A DNA stretch of 64,000 nt from Senegalimassilia anaerobia JC110 (GTDB lineage Bacteria; Actinomycetota; Coriobacteriia; Coriobacteriales; Eggerthellaceae). The notes under the pieces are model-generated. The model searched no databases. It was given only the letters and a program-made list of their open reading frames with translations, and was not told where the DNA came from. Both the position numbers and the translations under genes were made by a program. The stretch covers positions 255,522 to 319,521 of the forward strand of contig NZ_HE611016.1 in assembly GCF_000236865.1 (NCBI RefSeq), given 5' to 3'. Positions 1 to 8,603 of this stretch are shown in pieces (the stretch's first letter is position 1; the number at the start of each line of letters is the position of its first letter).

Positions 1-1
1 G

Positions 2-421
2 TCCGTGGCCGACGCGCTGCTCACGCCGACGCGCATCTACGTGAAGCAGGTGCTCGGTACGCTGAAGGCATGCCCGGGCGCCGTGCGTGCGCTGGCCCAC
101 ATCACGGGCGGCGGCATCTCCGAGAACCTCAACCGCGCGCTGAACGAGCGCGTGGACGCGCAGGTGAACCTGGGCACCTGGCCCGTGCCGGCCGTGGCGA
201 AGTACGTGTGCGACGCCGCCGAGCTGTCCGAGCCGCAGGCGCTCAAGACGTTCAACATGGGCGTGGGCATGATCTTGATCGTGGACCCCGCGCGCGCCGA
301 GGAAGTCGAGGCCGCTCTGGCCGAAGCCGGCGAGAAGACCTATCGCGTCGGCCGCATCGTGTCCGGCACCGGCGAGGTGCAGTACACGGGCGAAGGCAAC
401 CTGTACGGGTATCAGGGGTAA
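2..421 (+). CDS. purM: Phosphoribosylformylglycinamidine cyclo-ligase, C-terminal part (window edge)
   Basis: This is the C-terminal ~139 residues of AIR synthetase, which closes the imidazole ring (FGAM to AIR) in de novo purine synthesis. The open frame runs in from the window edge, so the true start lies outside. Recognisable family signatures are LLTPTRIYVK, the glycine-rich AHITGGGISEN stretch and the FNMGVGM motif of the C-terminal domain. It ends with TAA and is followed by a clear intrinsic terminator. purN and purH lie about 36 kb downstream on the same strand, so other purine genes are in the window but not adjacent. Confidence 0.95.
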   Translation, partial: SVADALLTPTRIYVKQVLGTLKACPGAVRALAHITGGGISENLNRALNERVDAQVNLGTWPVPAVAKYVCDAAELSEPQALKTFNMGVGMILIVDPARAEEVEAALAEAGEKTYRVGRIVSGTGEVQYTGEGNLYGYQG

Positions 422-454
422 ACTCCGGCATCTCCGTTACAACTTGCATGACCG

Positions 455-484
455 AAAGGACCGCGTTTGCGGTCCTTTTTGATT
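455..484 (+). terminator. Intrinsic terminator after purM
   Basis: AAAGGACCGC and GCGGTCCTTT form a perfect 10-bp stem with a GTTT loop. A T-run leading into GATT follows, 33 nt after the purM stop codon. Confidence 0.9.
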
Positions 485-511
485 AATGACTTCAGTCTAG
501 CGCGCGCGTAG

Positions 512-782
512 CCGCGCCAAGTAAACTTCGAGACGCCCACGAACCCGCTCATGAAGGTGACGCATATCGCCGGCGTGAAGCGCACGGTGGGAGAGGGGAT
601 GCGCGTGGAGCGCCACTGCGCCAACGCGCTGGCGGTGGCCCGCTACCTGGAGGGCGTGCCGTGCGTGAAGCGCGTGCTGTACCCCGGGCTGGAAAGCTCG
701 CCGTATCACGAGCTGGTGAAAACCCAGATGAGCGGCCTGGGAACGGGGATCCTGTCCTTCGAGCTTGCCGACGACGTTAATG
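512..782 (+). pseudogene. Remnant of O-acetylhomoserine sulfhydrylase / Cys-Met metabolism PLP enzyme
   Basis: The frame reads [11 protein letters not shown], typical of the start of the cofactor-binding part of the family. After an internal loss it reads [10 protein letters not shown], then [19 protein letters not shown] and GTGILSFEL, typical of the segment after the catalytic lysine. The PLP-lysine region that should lie between these blocks is absent. A TAG stop at 509-511 closes the frame upstream, and the C-terminal ~100 residues are missing. It is therefore a non-functional relic of a MetY/MetB-type gene, between the purM terminator and the tetR terminator. Confidence 0.75.
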
Positions 783-812
783 GTGTGGGGGCCTCGGCCC
801 GAGGCCCCACAC
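783..812 (-). terminator. GC-rich hairpin downstream of tetR
   Basis: GTGTGGGG...CCTCGG pairs with CCGAGG...CCCCACAC (15-nt arms, one bulge). It abuts the tetR stop codon. There is no long T-run, so this is a hairpin that may act as a weak terminator. Confidence 0.55.
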
Positions 813-1384
813 TAGCGCATGAGCGGGGCGGCGCCATGGCAGGTGATGGCGCCGAGCAGCGGCGCCGCTTCTTGCGGGTCGACGCGTTTGCCGCGACGCA
901 CCCATTCGCGGTAAAAGTCCAGCGCCGTGGTGCGGATAAAGTTCAGCACCAGCTCCTCAGCGTCGGCGTCCATCCATGCAAAAGGGTCCTGCCCAGCGGA
1001 CTTATAGCGCATCATCTGCTCACGATAGATATGGTTGCCAAAGTCGTAGGGTCCGGGCGAACAGATAAGCTTCTCAATGGTAGGAGTTTGCCCGACAAGG
1101 AACATAAAGAAACGCTGCGCATGACCGTCAAGGTCTTTTGGCTGGTCGGCAGTGGTTTCGTAATTATCGAAAAAGTCGTTCATAACTTCATTCATCACGC
1201 TGTCGTACAGCGCTTCGATAGATTCGAAGTGCAGATAGAACGTCTTGCGGTTGATGCCGGCGCGCTCGGTTAAATCCTTCACCGTGATTCTTGCCACGCC
1301 CACTTCGCCCACCATATCCATGAACGCATCGCGTATGAGTTTGCGCGTGCGCACGACGCGCAAATCTGTTTTGCTTTCGGTCAT
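812..1384 (-). CDS. TetR/AcrR-family transcriptional regulator
   Basis: A 190-residue regulator. The N-terminal HTH reads [13 protein letters not shown], then [20 protein letters not shown], the classic TetR recognition helix with the terminal TFY/YxHF motif. The C-terminal ligand domain is diverged (TetR_C-like). The start is set at ATG 1384, preceded by GGGGGGAG 4 nt upstream; an in-frame upstream ATG at 1438 lacks an RBS. It is divergent from the molybdoenzyme operon starting at 1649. Two inverted repeats lie in the shared 264-bp intergenic region, so it probably controls itself and that operon. The ligand is unknown. Confidence 0.88.
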   Translation of the reverse strand: MTESKTDLRVVRTRKLIRDAFMDMVGEVGVARITVKDLTERAGINRKTFYLHFESIEALYDSVMNEVMNDFFDNYETTADQPKDLDGHAQRFFMFLVGQTPTIEKLICSPGPYDFGNHIYREQMMRYKSAGQDPFAWMDADAEELVLNFIRTTALDFYREWVRRGKRVDPQEAAPLLGAITCHGAAPLMR

Positions 1385-1417
1385 GATCTCCCCCCGTACC
1401 TTGGCTGCGCCCATGCG

Positions 1418-1449
1418 TTTCGCCACAGAAAAATGCACGTGTGGCGAAA
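1418..1449. promoter_or_regulatory. Inverted repeat upstream of tetR
   Basis: TTTCGCCACA and TGTGGCGAAA are perfect 10-nt arms separated by 12 nt, 33-65 nt upstream of the tetR start. A binding site for an autoregulator is plausible. The arms differ from the palindrome at 1600-1629, so the two sites may serve different proteins. Confidence 0.45.
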
Positions 1450-1599
1450 TCCCCTTCGTTCGAAATGTGTCGATTATACCCCGATTCCTTGCGTTCGTTG
1501 CCTAAGCACCATATCGCGAAGCTGGGCAGTGAACGAGGTTTCCATACCCTCCATAATGCAGGTGCGAAACGGGTCCAGTATAAATCGGTCATCGTAATT

Positions 1600-1629
1600 A
1601 TATCCCTTTTACCTAGGAAAACGGGATAT
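1600..1629. promoter_or_regulatory. Candidate operator in front of the molybdoenzyme operon
   Basis: A 30-bp near-perfect palindrome with ATATCCC and GGGATAT ends and a CCTAGG centre; 26 of 30 positions are symmetric. It ends 7 nt before the AAGGAG ribosome-binding site of the gene at 1649. Its size and position fit a TetR-family operator that blocks transcription. Confidence 0.6.
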
Positions 1630-1648
1630 GCGGAACGAAGGAGAGGAT

Positions 1649-4054
1649 ATGGAAGGTAGCAAAAGGATGCGTGCGGTGCTTAATCGTCGTAGCTTCCTCA
1701 GGCTAGGTGCTGCCAGCGGCGCACTTGCTGCTGTGGGCGGTATGGCCACCACGCAGGGCTGGCTGGCACCTGCGCAGGCAACAGCGGCGCCTGAGGAGCG
1801 CACGGCGTTCACCTACCACAACGAGCATTGCCTGTGTAACTGCATGTTGCAGTGCACGGTGCGTGACGGACGCCTGGTCATGGTGCAACCGCGCCCGAAT
1901 AGTGACAAGCGTTTCCAAAACGTGTGCCTTAAGGGCATTTCCGAGATTGAGCACATCTATGGCGAAGCGCGCATTCAATCGCCTATGCGTCGCGTGGGAG
2001 AACGTGGCAGCGGTCAGTTCGAGGTGATCAGCTGGGACGAGGCGTTTAAAATCATCGCCGAGAATTTTCAGGCCACCATCGACAAGTACGGTTCGCAGGC
2101 GTTGTGGATTCAATACTCCACGGAGGCTTCGCAGCGCTTCAGTCCGCTACTAGCTTCCATTTTGGGCGCGCAAGCTGGCGGTTTGAACGGCTACGACATG
2201 GGCCAGGGCAACGGTCAGGGTCAAGCGTTCGGCTGGTCGGGCATGTTCGCGCTCAACACCATATGGGAGTGGAAGCAGGCTAACGTGGTGCTTATGGCCA
2301 ACTGCAACGTGCTGGAAACGGGCATGATGTGGTCGCGCGCTTTCCTTGATGCTCAGGCTGCTGGCACGAAGATCATCGTACTCGACCCGCGTTTCACGGC
2401 AACGGCAAGCAAGGCAGACCAGTGGGTTGGGCTGCGCGCGGGTACCGACCCGGCGTTTTTCCTGGGAATGGTGAAGTACCTGCTGGACAACGACTTGTGC
2501 GATCGCGAGCACATGCTGGCGCACACGTCGTTCCCCTTCCTTGTGAACGCGAAAACCGGTGAGGTCCTCGGCGAGATGCACGATGCGGTGGATAAGGAAA
2601 CTGGCAAGCCGAAGCAAGTGAAAGCCCCGTATGTGTGGGACAGCGCAACGGGTGCGGCTGTGCTGCATGATACGCCGGGCGCACAGCCTGCGCTCGAAGG
2701 CACCTTCACGGTGGACGGTGTGCAATATATCACCGAGTATGACTTGCTCAAGCAGCAGATGGCCGACTACACGCTCGACTGGGCCGAGGGCGTTACCGGT
2801 GTGCCGGCCGATACTATCGCCCAGGTGGCGCGCGAGTATGCAAAGGGTCCGTCTATCATCTGCAATGGCGTGGGCGGTATCGATAAGTTCTTCAACAACG
2901 ACATCGCCGGCCACTGCTATGCGCTTATCGCCTCGCTAACCGGCAACTATGGCAAGCGCGGCACCGGTTGCGGTATCTACCACTACCACACTGTCCTGTC
3001 CGAGGCCAAGTTGGGCGCCTGGAAGCTGCCTGAGAACAGAAAGCCCACGCCTAGCAAAAAAGGCTTCTACGACATTGTGAACACCGACGACGTGCACGCG
3101 GCCATGTTCTTCGGCGATATTCCCACGCAGAAGGCGGCGAACTGGGCAAAAACGCAGCGTTGGTTGGATTCGCTGGACTTCGTGTGCCTGGCAGACATCT
3201 ATCACAGCTCGGTTGTTGACTACGTTGACCTGGTGCTTCCCGTGTGCAGCAAGTTCGAGTGCGCCGACAGCGTGGGCGGCGTGAAGAACGCCAACGGCTA
3301 TATTCTGGAGAACCAGAAGGTGCTTGACCCGTTGTTCGATTCCAAATCCGACTTCTACATTGAGAAGGGCATTGCCGAAGCCATGGGGCTGGGCGGTTTG
3401 TATCCGGAGAATGGCGAAGAATATGCTCGCGCTATCTTGACCACGGACGACCCGTCGTGTGAAGGTATCACACTTGAAGCGCTGAACAGGGAAAACGGTG
3501 CCTGCAAGCTGGTGCTGGATTGGGACGATACCGTCGGCGAGGAAGTGGGCATGACCTACGCAACGCCTTCGACCAAGCAGGAGCCGTACTACGAGAACAT
3601 GCTGGCGTGGGGCCAGGCGTTCCCGCAGTGGGAGCGTCCTAACGAGGCGTACCCGGAAAACCCGCTGCGCGAAAAATACCCGCTGCAGTTCAGCCAAGCT
3701 CGTTCGCGCTTCCGCGTGCATTCTGCCTATTCGGGTGCGAAGTGGATCCAGCAGCTGTTCGAGCCGCATATCGAGCTGAACCCGTCCGATGCCGCTGCGC
3801 GTGGCCTTGTCGATGGCGACGAGGTTGAGGTGTACAACGATCGCGGTTCGTTCCGCACGAAGCTGCGCCTGAACAACGCCGTGCAGCCTGAAAGCGCGTT
3901 TATGGCCGAAAGCACGTACCGTCAGTATCTTAATGGGACGCTGATGCAAAGCGTATCCAACGATACGATGAACCCGCGCGGTTACGACATGATGTTCGGT
4001 CCCATGATTCCGTATAACGACACGCTCATTGAGATCAAAAAGGCAGGTGAATAG
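1649..4054 (+). CDS. Molybdopterin oxidoreductase, DMSO reductase family catalytic subunit (DmsA-like)
   Basis: An 801-residue exported molybdenum enzyme. A Tat signal (NRRSFLRLG, residues 12-20) is followed by a hydrophobic stretch. Cysteines 61, 63, 65, 69 and 93 form an N-terminal Fe-S signature of the C-x3-C-x3-C-x23-C type. Central molybdopterin domains follow, then a C-terminal dinucleotide-binding domain (IELNPSDAAARGLVDGDEVE). The start is ATG 1649 with AAGGAG 7 nt upstream; ATG 1628 has no RBS. It forms an operon with the Fe-S subunit (3-nt gap) and the membrane anchor. It probably serves as a terminal reductase in anaerobic respiration. The substrate cannot be read from the sequence, and DMSO is only the family name. 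Confidence 0.9.
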   Translation: MEGSKRMRAVLNRRSFLRLGAASGALAAVGGMATTQGWLAPAQATAAPEERTAFTYHNEHCLCNCMLQCTVRDGRLVMVQPRPNSDKRFQNVCLKGISEIEHIYGEARIQSPMRRVGERGSGQFEVISWDEAFKIIAENFQATIDKYGSQALWIQYSTEASQRFSPLLASILGAQAGGLNGYDMGQGNGQGQAFGWSGMFALNTIWEWKQANVVLMANCNVLETGMMWSRAFLDAQAAGTKIIVLDPRFTATASKADQWVGLRAGTDPAFFLGMVKYLLDNDLCDREHMLAHTSFPFLVNAKTGEVLGEMHDAVDKETGKPKQVKAPYVWDSATGAAVLHDTPGAQPALEGTFTVDGVQYITEYDLLKQQMADYTLDWAEGVTGVPADTIAQVAREYAKGPSIICNGVGGIDKFFNNDIAGHCYALIASLTGNYGKRGTGCGIYHYHTVLSEAKLGAWKLPENRKPTPSKKGFYDIVNTDDVHAAMFFGDIPTQKAANWAKTQRWLDSLDFVCLADIYHSSVVDYVDLVLPVCSKFECADSVGGVKNANGYILENQKVLDPLFDSKSDFYIEKGIAEAMGLGGLYPENGEEYARAILTTDDPSCEGITLEALNRENGACKLVLDWDDTVGEEVGMTYATPSTKQEPYYENMLAWGQAFPQWERPNEAYPENPLREKYPLQFSQARSRFRVHSAYSGAKWIQQLFEPHIELNPSDAAARGLVDGDEVEVYNDRGSFRTKLRLNNAVQPESAFMAESTYRQYLNGTLMQSVSNDTMNPRGYDMMFGPMIPYNDTLIEIKKAGE

Positions 4055-4057
4055 TCC

Positions 4058-4672
4058 ATGACGAAACTGGCTATCGCAATAGACCTGCACCGCTGCATCG
4101 GGTGCAACACGTGCTCGATCGCTTGCAAGATGCAGAACAACGTCCCTGATGGCATGCTGTGGAACCGCGTGCTTACCGAGGGCGTGGAGATGTTCGACGA
4201 CGCTGTTGGCGTGTACCCCAACCTTTCGCGTACGTATCTGCCGGTTGCTTGCCAGCACTGCGAGAATCCTGCATGCATGAAGGTGTGCCCGACCGGCGCC
4301 ACATACAAAGATGAGCAGGGTCGCGTGGAGATTGATTACGACCGCTGCATCGGCTGTCGTATGTGCATGGGTGCCTGTCCGTATAACGCCCGCGTGTTCA
4401 ACTGGAACGAGCCTGTGCGCGCGACAGGTTTCCACTATGGCGATGCCGACGTGCCGGTTCGCCCGCGCGGCGTGGCCGAGAAATGCAGCCTGTGCAAGGA
4501 GCGTACCGATCGCGGCGACGAGCCTATGTGCGTGCATTGCTGCCCGGGCGATGCCCGCGTGTTCGGCGACCTGGATGATCCGGATTCGGCAGTGTCGAGG
4601 CTTTGGCGTCGTGGCGGTCATGTGCTGCTCGAGGAAAAGGGCACGCGCCCGCAAGTGTTTTACGTGAACTAG
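4058..4672 (+). CDS. 4Fe-4S ferredoxin subunit (DmsB-like)
   Basis: A 204-residue electron-transfer subunit with the four cysteine groups expected of DmsB/NrfC proteins: CIGCNTCSIAC, CQHCENPACMKVCP, CIGCRMCMGACP, and CSLCKERTDRG with CVHCCPGDAR. These would hold four [4Fe-4S] clusters passing electrons from the membrane anchor to the catalytic subunit. It starts 3 nt after the catalytic subunit's stop and is followed by the NrfD-type gene after 11 nt, so it is clearly co-transcribed. It has no export signal of its own and probably travels with the Tat-exported partner. Confidence 0.93.
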   Translation: MTKLAIAIDLHRCIGCNTCSIACKMQNNVPDGMLWNRVLTEGVEMFDDAVGVYPNLSRTYLPVACQHCENPACMKVCPTGATYKDEQGRVEIDYDRCIGCRMCMGACPYNARVFNWNEPVRATGFHYGDADVPVRPRGVAEKCSLCKERTDRGDEPMCVHCCPGDARVFGDLDDPDSAVSRLWRRGGHVLLEEKGTRPQVFYVN

Positions 4673-4683
4673 GGGGTTGATGG

Positions 4684-5865
4684 ATGGATAAGCGAAAAGC
4701 CCTGTTCAGCGGGCGAACTATGGCGGTTGTCGTCGTGTTGGCGGCGGTGGTTTTAGCCGCGGTGGGCTGCTGGGTTGCCCAGCAGACGTACGGCCTGGGT
4801 ATCACGGGCATGAACAACTCCAACTCATGGGGTCTGTACATCATGGCGTTCATGTTCTTCGTCGGCCTGTCGGCTGGCGGTCTGATTGTGGCAAGCTCGG
4901 CGCACGTGTTCGGCATAGAGTCGTTTAAGCGCGTGTCGGTGCCGGCGGTCATCACGTCCATCGTATGCATCTGCTGTGCTGGCGCGTTCGTGCTCATCGA
5001 CCTTGGCGGCGTGGCGCGTGTGTGGCGCATGTTCGTGGGGTTGAACTTCGTCAGTCCGCTTGCGTGGGACATGATCGTTATCACGTGCTACCTGGTTATC
5101 AACGTGCTTGACCTGGTGTGGTTGGTGCGCGGCGACGAGCGCAAGGTGGCAGTGCTCTCTCGTGTGGCGCTGCCGGTTGCCATCCTGGTGCACAGCGTGA
5201 CGGCATGGATTTTCGGCCTGCAGATTGCCAAGGCGTGGTACTCGGCGATCATGGCTCCCATTTTTGTGGCATCGGCCTGCGATTCGGGTCTGGCATTGCT
5301 GCTTATCTGCCTTTTGGCGCTTGACCGTGCGAAGTTGTTCAAGTTCGACCGCGATTTGATGAAGTCGCTGGCGGGGCTGCTTGCGGTGTTCGTGGCGGTG
5401 GACGCGTTCTTCATCGGCTGCGAGTGCCTGACCATGGGTTACCCGGGTGCGGGCGAGGCCGAGGCGCTGGCTATCATGACCACCGGCAAGACGGCGCCGT
5501 TCTTCTGGTTTGAGGTTATCGGTGGCTTGGCTGTGCCGTTCTTGGTACTCGTGTTCGCTCGGAATCGCGAAAATCCGGCGTGTGTGGTGCTGGCGAGTGC
5601 GCTGATAGTGCTTGGTGTGTTCTGCAAGCGTGCGTGGCTGCTGTTCACCAGCTTCACCGTGCCGAACGTCTATGGCGGCAACGGCATTACGTTGGGTACG
5701 GCTGCCGCTCAGGTAGGCGATGCCGGCGACGTGTGGACTACGCTGGGCGTATATGCGCCTACGCTGCCGGAGGTCGTAGTGTTTGCGGGCGTGGTGTGCG
5801 CGGGTGCGCTGGCGTACATGATCCTATCGAAGTGCGTGCTGCCAAAATGCGGTGGTGAACAATAG
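4684..5865 (+). CDS. NrfD/PsrC-type membrane anchor subunit (DmsC-like)
   Basis: A 393-residue polytopic membrane protein with about ten hydrophobic segments, the first at residues ~13-32. It matches the NrfD/polysulfide-reductase C family rather than the shorter classical DmsC. It probably oxidises menaquinol and feeds the Fe-S subunit. GGGGTTGATGG precedes the ATG. It is the last gene of the tightly spaced three-gene enzyme set. A hairpin with a T-run separates it from the chaperone gene. Confidence 0.88.
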   Translation: MDKRKALFSGRTMAVVVVLAAVVLAAVGCWVAQQTYGLGITGMNNSNSWGLYIMAFMFFVGLSAGGLIVASSAHVFGIESFKRVSVPAVITSIVCICCAGAFVLIDLGGVARVWRMFVGLNFVSPLAWDMIVITCYLVINVLDLVWLVRGDERKVAVLSRVALPVAILVHSVTAWIFGLQIAKAWYSAIMAPIFVASACDSGLALLLICLLALDRAKLFKFDRDLMKSLAGLLAVFVAVDAFFIGCECLTMGYPGAGEAEALAIMTTGKTAPFFWFEVIGGLAVPFLVLVFARNRENPACVVLASALIVLGVFCKRAWLLFTSFTVPNVYGGNGITLGTAAAQVGDAGDVWTTLGVYAPTLPEVVVFAGVVCAGALAYMILSKCVLPKCGGEQ

Positions 5866-5877
5866 CTATGGCGTGTA

Positions 5878-5912
5878 GGAGTCGGTTGCAATCGGTGACC
5901 GGCTCCCTTTTT
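5878..5912 (+). terminator. Hairpin with T-run between anchor and chaperone genes
   Basis: GGAGTCGGT pairs with ACCGGCTCC (one mismatch) around an 11-nt loop and is followed by CTTTTT. It may terminate most transcripts and lower expression of the downstream torD-like gene. Confidence 0.6.
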
Positions 5913-5933
5913 CGTGAGAGGTAGCGGATTGCG

Positions 5934-6695
5934 ATGATGGTGGATAGGGAAACGTTTGTGCAGGTGGCGCCCTGGCTGGCGATTGCCGGCAACGCGCTTT
6001 TGACGCCGCCCTTGCAGGCAGGTGTGCAGAGTGCGGCTATATTTGATGCTTGCCTATGGGAAGTGCTTGCGGCGTGCGAAGACGCCGAGGTGGCGAATGC
6101 GGCAGATAAGCTGGTGAAGTATCTTGACGGGCGCGAAGAGGCGGCGGCCGCGTCGCGGGAAGCGCAAACCGGTGTTTGTGTTTTAGACGCCAGGGATGGC
6201 GCGAGTAATCTTGATGATCGAGTGCAACGCGCATCGGTGGAGTTCGCGCATCTGTTCGTGGGGCCGCCGAAACCGGCTGTTGCCCCGTGGGAGACGTTTT
6301 ACTGCCAGCAGGGTTGTGCCGTCGGGTTCGGCGAGGCGACTCATCAAATGCGCGCGGCCTTGCGCGACAACGGTTTGGAGTTGGCGCAGGCGGGAAGACA
6401 GTACGAGGACCATATGGGCATCGAGCTTCTGCTGGCAAGCGAATTATGCCGCCGAGTAGGTGAAGGCGAGGATTGGGGAGCAGATGCAGGGTGTGTTCCC
6501 TCTGCTGCGAGCGAAGGCGCGGATGCGAATACGCAAAACGCCCTGAGCGCGGCGCAGCATGCTGTCGACTTCGTGCGCACCCGCCCGCTTTCCTGGATGC
6601 CAGCCTTGCGCGAAGCGGTAGAACGTGAATCCCCCAACGGTTTTTACGCATCTCTGTTGCAGCTAACCCAAGCGTTGTTGGAACTGGTTGCGTAA
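5934..6695 (+). CDS. TorD/DmsD-family molybdoenzyme maturation chaperone
   Basis: A 253-residue all-helical cytoplasmic chaperone. The family core is present: EFAHLFVGPPKPAVAPWETF, matching the (F)xGP...PWE/S pattern, followed by a helix with the H-x3-E type pattern DHMGIELLLASELCRR. Such proteins bind the Tat signal of a molybdoenzyme and hold it until cofactor is inserted. The adjacent catalytic subunit is the obvious client. Residues ~185-205 form a low-complexity insertion. A second, fragmentary TorD-like stretch follows 100 bp downstream. Confidence 0.85.
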   Translation: MMVDRETFVQVAPWLAIAGNALLTPPLQAGVQSAAIFDACLWEVLAACEDAEVANAADKLVKYLDGREEAAAASREAQTGVCVLDARDGASNLDDRVQRASVEFAHLFVGPPKPAVAPWETFYCQQGCAVGFGEATHQMRAALRDNGLELAQAGRQYEDHMGIELLLASELCRRVGEGEDWGADAGCVPSAASEGADANTQNALSAAQHAVDFVRTRPLSWMPALREAVERESPNGFYASLLQLTQALLELVA

Positions 6696-6792
6696 GGAGG
6701 GGATATGTCGTCAGCGGTAACATAGCTGATAGTGTTTGAGGTTTGCGCCCTACTGCCCGTTCAAGACGATGCTCGTATAATCCTGGCTTACG

Positions 6793-6990
6793 TTGCGTGC
6801 AATCCGGAACCTCGAAAACGGCGATAGCGCGGCAGCGGCGGCGGATTTGAGGCGCACTGAAACGTGCTTGCGCCAGCACATGCTGGCCTGGTTTCCTGAT
6901 TTCTCTGAGCGAACCATGCAGCTTGTCCAGACCCGTTTCTATCGCGGTGTTTTGCGAATGACCATTCGCGAGAACGCGCCTCCGCCCTCT
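6793..6990 (+). pseudogene. C-terminal fragment of a second TorD-family chaperone
   Basis: The frame contains CLRQHMLAWFPDFSERTMQ, then LVQTRFYRGVLRMT, which follows the typical C-terminal pattern of TorD proteins (HLxxWxPxF...A...FYxxLxxxT). No N-terminal portion or credible start is present. The frame runs out into a dispersed repeat. It is a relic of a tandem chaperone gene, and differs from the C-terminus of the intact copy just upstream. Confidence 0.6.
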
Positions 6991-6995
6991 GCTCG
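6972..6995 (-). repeat. Dispersed palindrome family A, copy 1 (degenerate)
   Basis: GAACGCGCCTCC followed by GCCCTCTGCTCG reads as the reverse complement of the family A element seen at 8573, 11531, 23307, 35846 and 35887, with several changes. Confidence 0.45.
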
Positions 6996-6996
6996 T

Positions 6997-7074
6997 CCTT
7001 GCGCCCGAGAAGCGGCAGGCGGCTCAAAAGGCCGCGTTGCAATCTTTTTTGCGATGCCGAAACGCTAGTGCGGG
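6997..7074 (+). repeat. Terminator-like direct repeat, left copy
   Basis: This ~78-bp unit shares a 35-bp identical core with 8604-8682 in the same orientation. Each copy carries GCGGC...GCCGC hairpin potential followed by TTTTTTGCGATGC. The two copies bracket the HipA-like gene. Confidence 0.85.
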
Positions 7075-7090
7075 TCTCGGCTTTCGAAAA

Positions 7091-8410
7091 TCACAGATGG
7101 CGCTCTGCCTGCTTCGCTGCTGCGTTCGACGCGGTGCCCATGTCGGGCACGGTGAAACTGCGTTCGCGGCAGACCTTGCTGGCATGCTTGGTCAGCGCCA
7201 TGGCGCGCAGGTCGATGGCGGCTTTGATCTTGTCGATCCTGCCGGGTTCGTTGGCTATGAAGGGGTTGCCGAGCAGGATGTCGCAGGCCTGCTCGGAGAA
7301 GCCCTTGAGCTTGGACGGGTCGAGCCAGGAGAGGTCTTGGCAATGCCGTTCGACCTGGTCATCGATTCTGCGGGCGAAGGGTCGCATCATGCCGGCGCGC
7401 GGCGTCGTGTAGCCGCCGAAGGGCTGGGCGAGCTCGCGGTTGCACCAGAGGGCTTCGCCGGTGTCGAACACCGGCGCCGCGCGGAGCCATTCCCTGCTCT
7501 CGCTGTCGATAAGCACGCCGAAGTTGTTCCAGTGCCTATCGAAGTTCGCCATGAGGTAGTCGACGACGAGCATCTTCTCCACGTCCTCGCGTACGTTGAG
7601 CCCGTGAGCGGCGCAGGTGGATACGTAGAAATCGTACAGCCCGAGGTCCGAGGGGCGTTTCGATGAGCAAAGCAGCGCATACGCCGGGACGAACTCGGTC
7701 GTCTGGTCGGTCATGGGCTTGCAACGGGAGGCCCACTTCATGAAGCCGCCGTCCTCGAGTTCGTAGGAAACGTAGTCGTCCATGCCGAGCAGTCGCGAGC
7801 ACAGCACGCTGGCGATCTTCTCGTTGAACGGTTCTTGGAACCTGCCAGAGGCGCGCCCCGACTTGACCAGCACCCGCTGTCCGCCCTCAATCGTCCAGCG
7901 CTTCGGCAGGTTGCCGTTCAGGGCCGCATCGGGCGAGGAGGCGAGGATGTTCGCGTTGCTTCTGATCTTCTCGATGAGGGAGGGGACCGATGAGGCGTCG
8001 TGCGGAAGCAGTAGCTTGCCGAGCTCTTCGCTGAAATCGTTCTCGAAACAGTTGACGTCGCTCCATGTGGAGATCGAGCCGGTCGGGCGAATCCAGTATT
8101 GGTCGGACAGCGATGCTCCGAAACCGGAGGCCATGAGGGAAGCGGCCGAGGGAAAGCCGACGGCGCGCAGCCGCTCGACGGCATCGGGGCGGAAGTCGGG
8201 GATGCCCCTGTTCTTGAACCATATCGAGAGCCTGTCTCGCGTGATGTTGCCGTATGGGTCGACCGACATGAGCGGCGCATGGCCTGCATCGAAGACATGG
8301 GTTTTGCCGGTGACGGCCTGGCGGTCGTGGTTCCAGGTGAACTCGGCGACCTCGTGGTCGCGGCACATGAGGGTGAGCCGTGATAGTTCTGGCGGTCTGA
8401 CGTCCATCAT
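7091..8410 (-). CDS. HipA-like serine/threonine kinase
   Basis: A 439-residue protein with the HipA C-terminal kinase fold. A candidate ATP-lysine is K183 (VLVKSG). The catalytic loop is NFDRHWNNFG at 289-298 (N-x-D-R-H-x2-N), and the metal-binding motif is VFDTG at 314-318. The N-terminal ~160 residues are diverged, with LSDQYWIRP and a W-x2-VN-x-F-x-ND-F pattern. In HipA systems the kinase phosphorylates a translation factor, typically Glu-tRNA synthetase. No HipB-like HTH gene is adjacent, so it is either an orphan toxin-type kinase or a differently regulated relative. It sits alone between two direct repeats, which suggests acquisition as a cassette. Confidence 0.82.
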   Translation of the reverse strand: MMDVRPPELSRLTLMCRDHEVAEFTWNHDRQAVTGKTHVFDAGHAPLMSVDPYGNITRDRLSIWFKNRGIPDFRPDAVERLRAVGFPSAASLMASGFGASLSDQYWIRPTGSISTWSDVNCFENDFSEELGKLLLPHDASSVPSLIEKIRSNANILASSPDAALNGNLPKRWTIEGGQRVLVKSGRASGRFQEPFNEKIASVLCSRLLGMDDYVSYELEDGGFMKWASRCKPMTDQTTEFVPAYALLCSSKRPSDLGLYDFYVSTCAAHGLNVREDVEKMLVVDYLMANFDRHWNNFGVLIDSESREWLRAAPVFDTGEALWCNRELAQPFGGYTTPRAGMMRPFARRIDDQVERHCQDLSWLDPSKLKGFSEQACDILLGNPFIANEPGRIDKIKAAIDLRAMALTKHASKVCRERSFTVPDMGTASNAAAKQAERHL

Positions 8411-8572
8411 CTGGCTCCGCTCCTTTCGTCTGCCGGCAACGACGTGCTGTCATTCTACCGCATGGTCGCTAGCCACGCGCAAACCTGCTCAAAGGCCGCA
8501 TCCGCTCCAAGCGCCTAACGGCGTCGACTTGGTGCTTGCTGATAATCCGCTGCTCGCAATGCCTCGACATGC

Positions 8573-8595
8573 GAACAGGGGACGGAGGCGTGTTC
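8573..8595 (+). repeat. Dispersed palindrome family A, copy 2
   Basis: GAACAGGGGACGG followed by AGGCGTGTTC. The GAACA/TGTTC-type ends are inverted repeats. It lies 8 nt before the right copy of the direct repeat. Confidence 0.7.
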
Positions 8596-8603
8596 ATGCA
8601 ACG

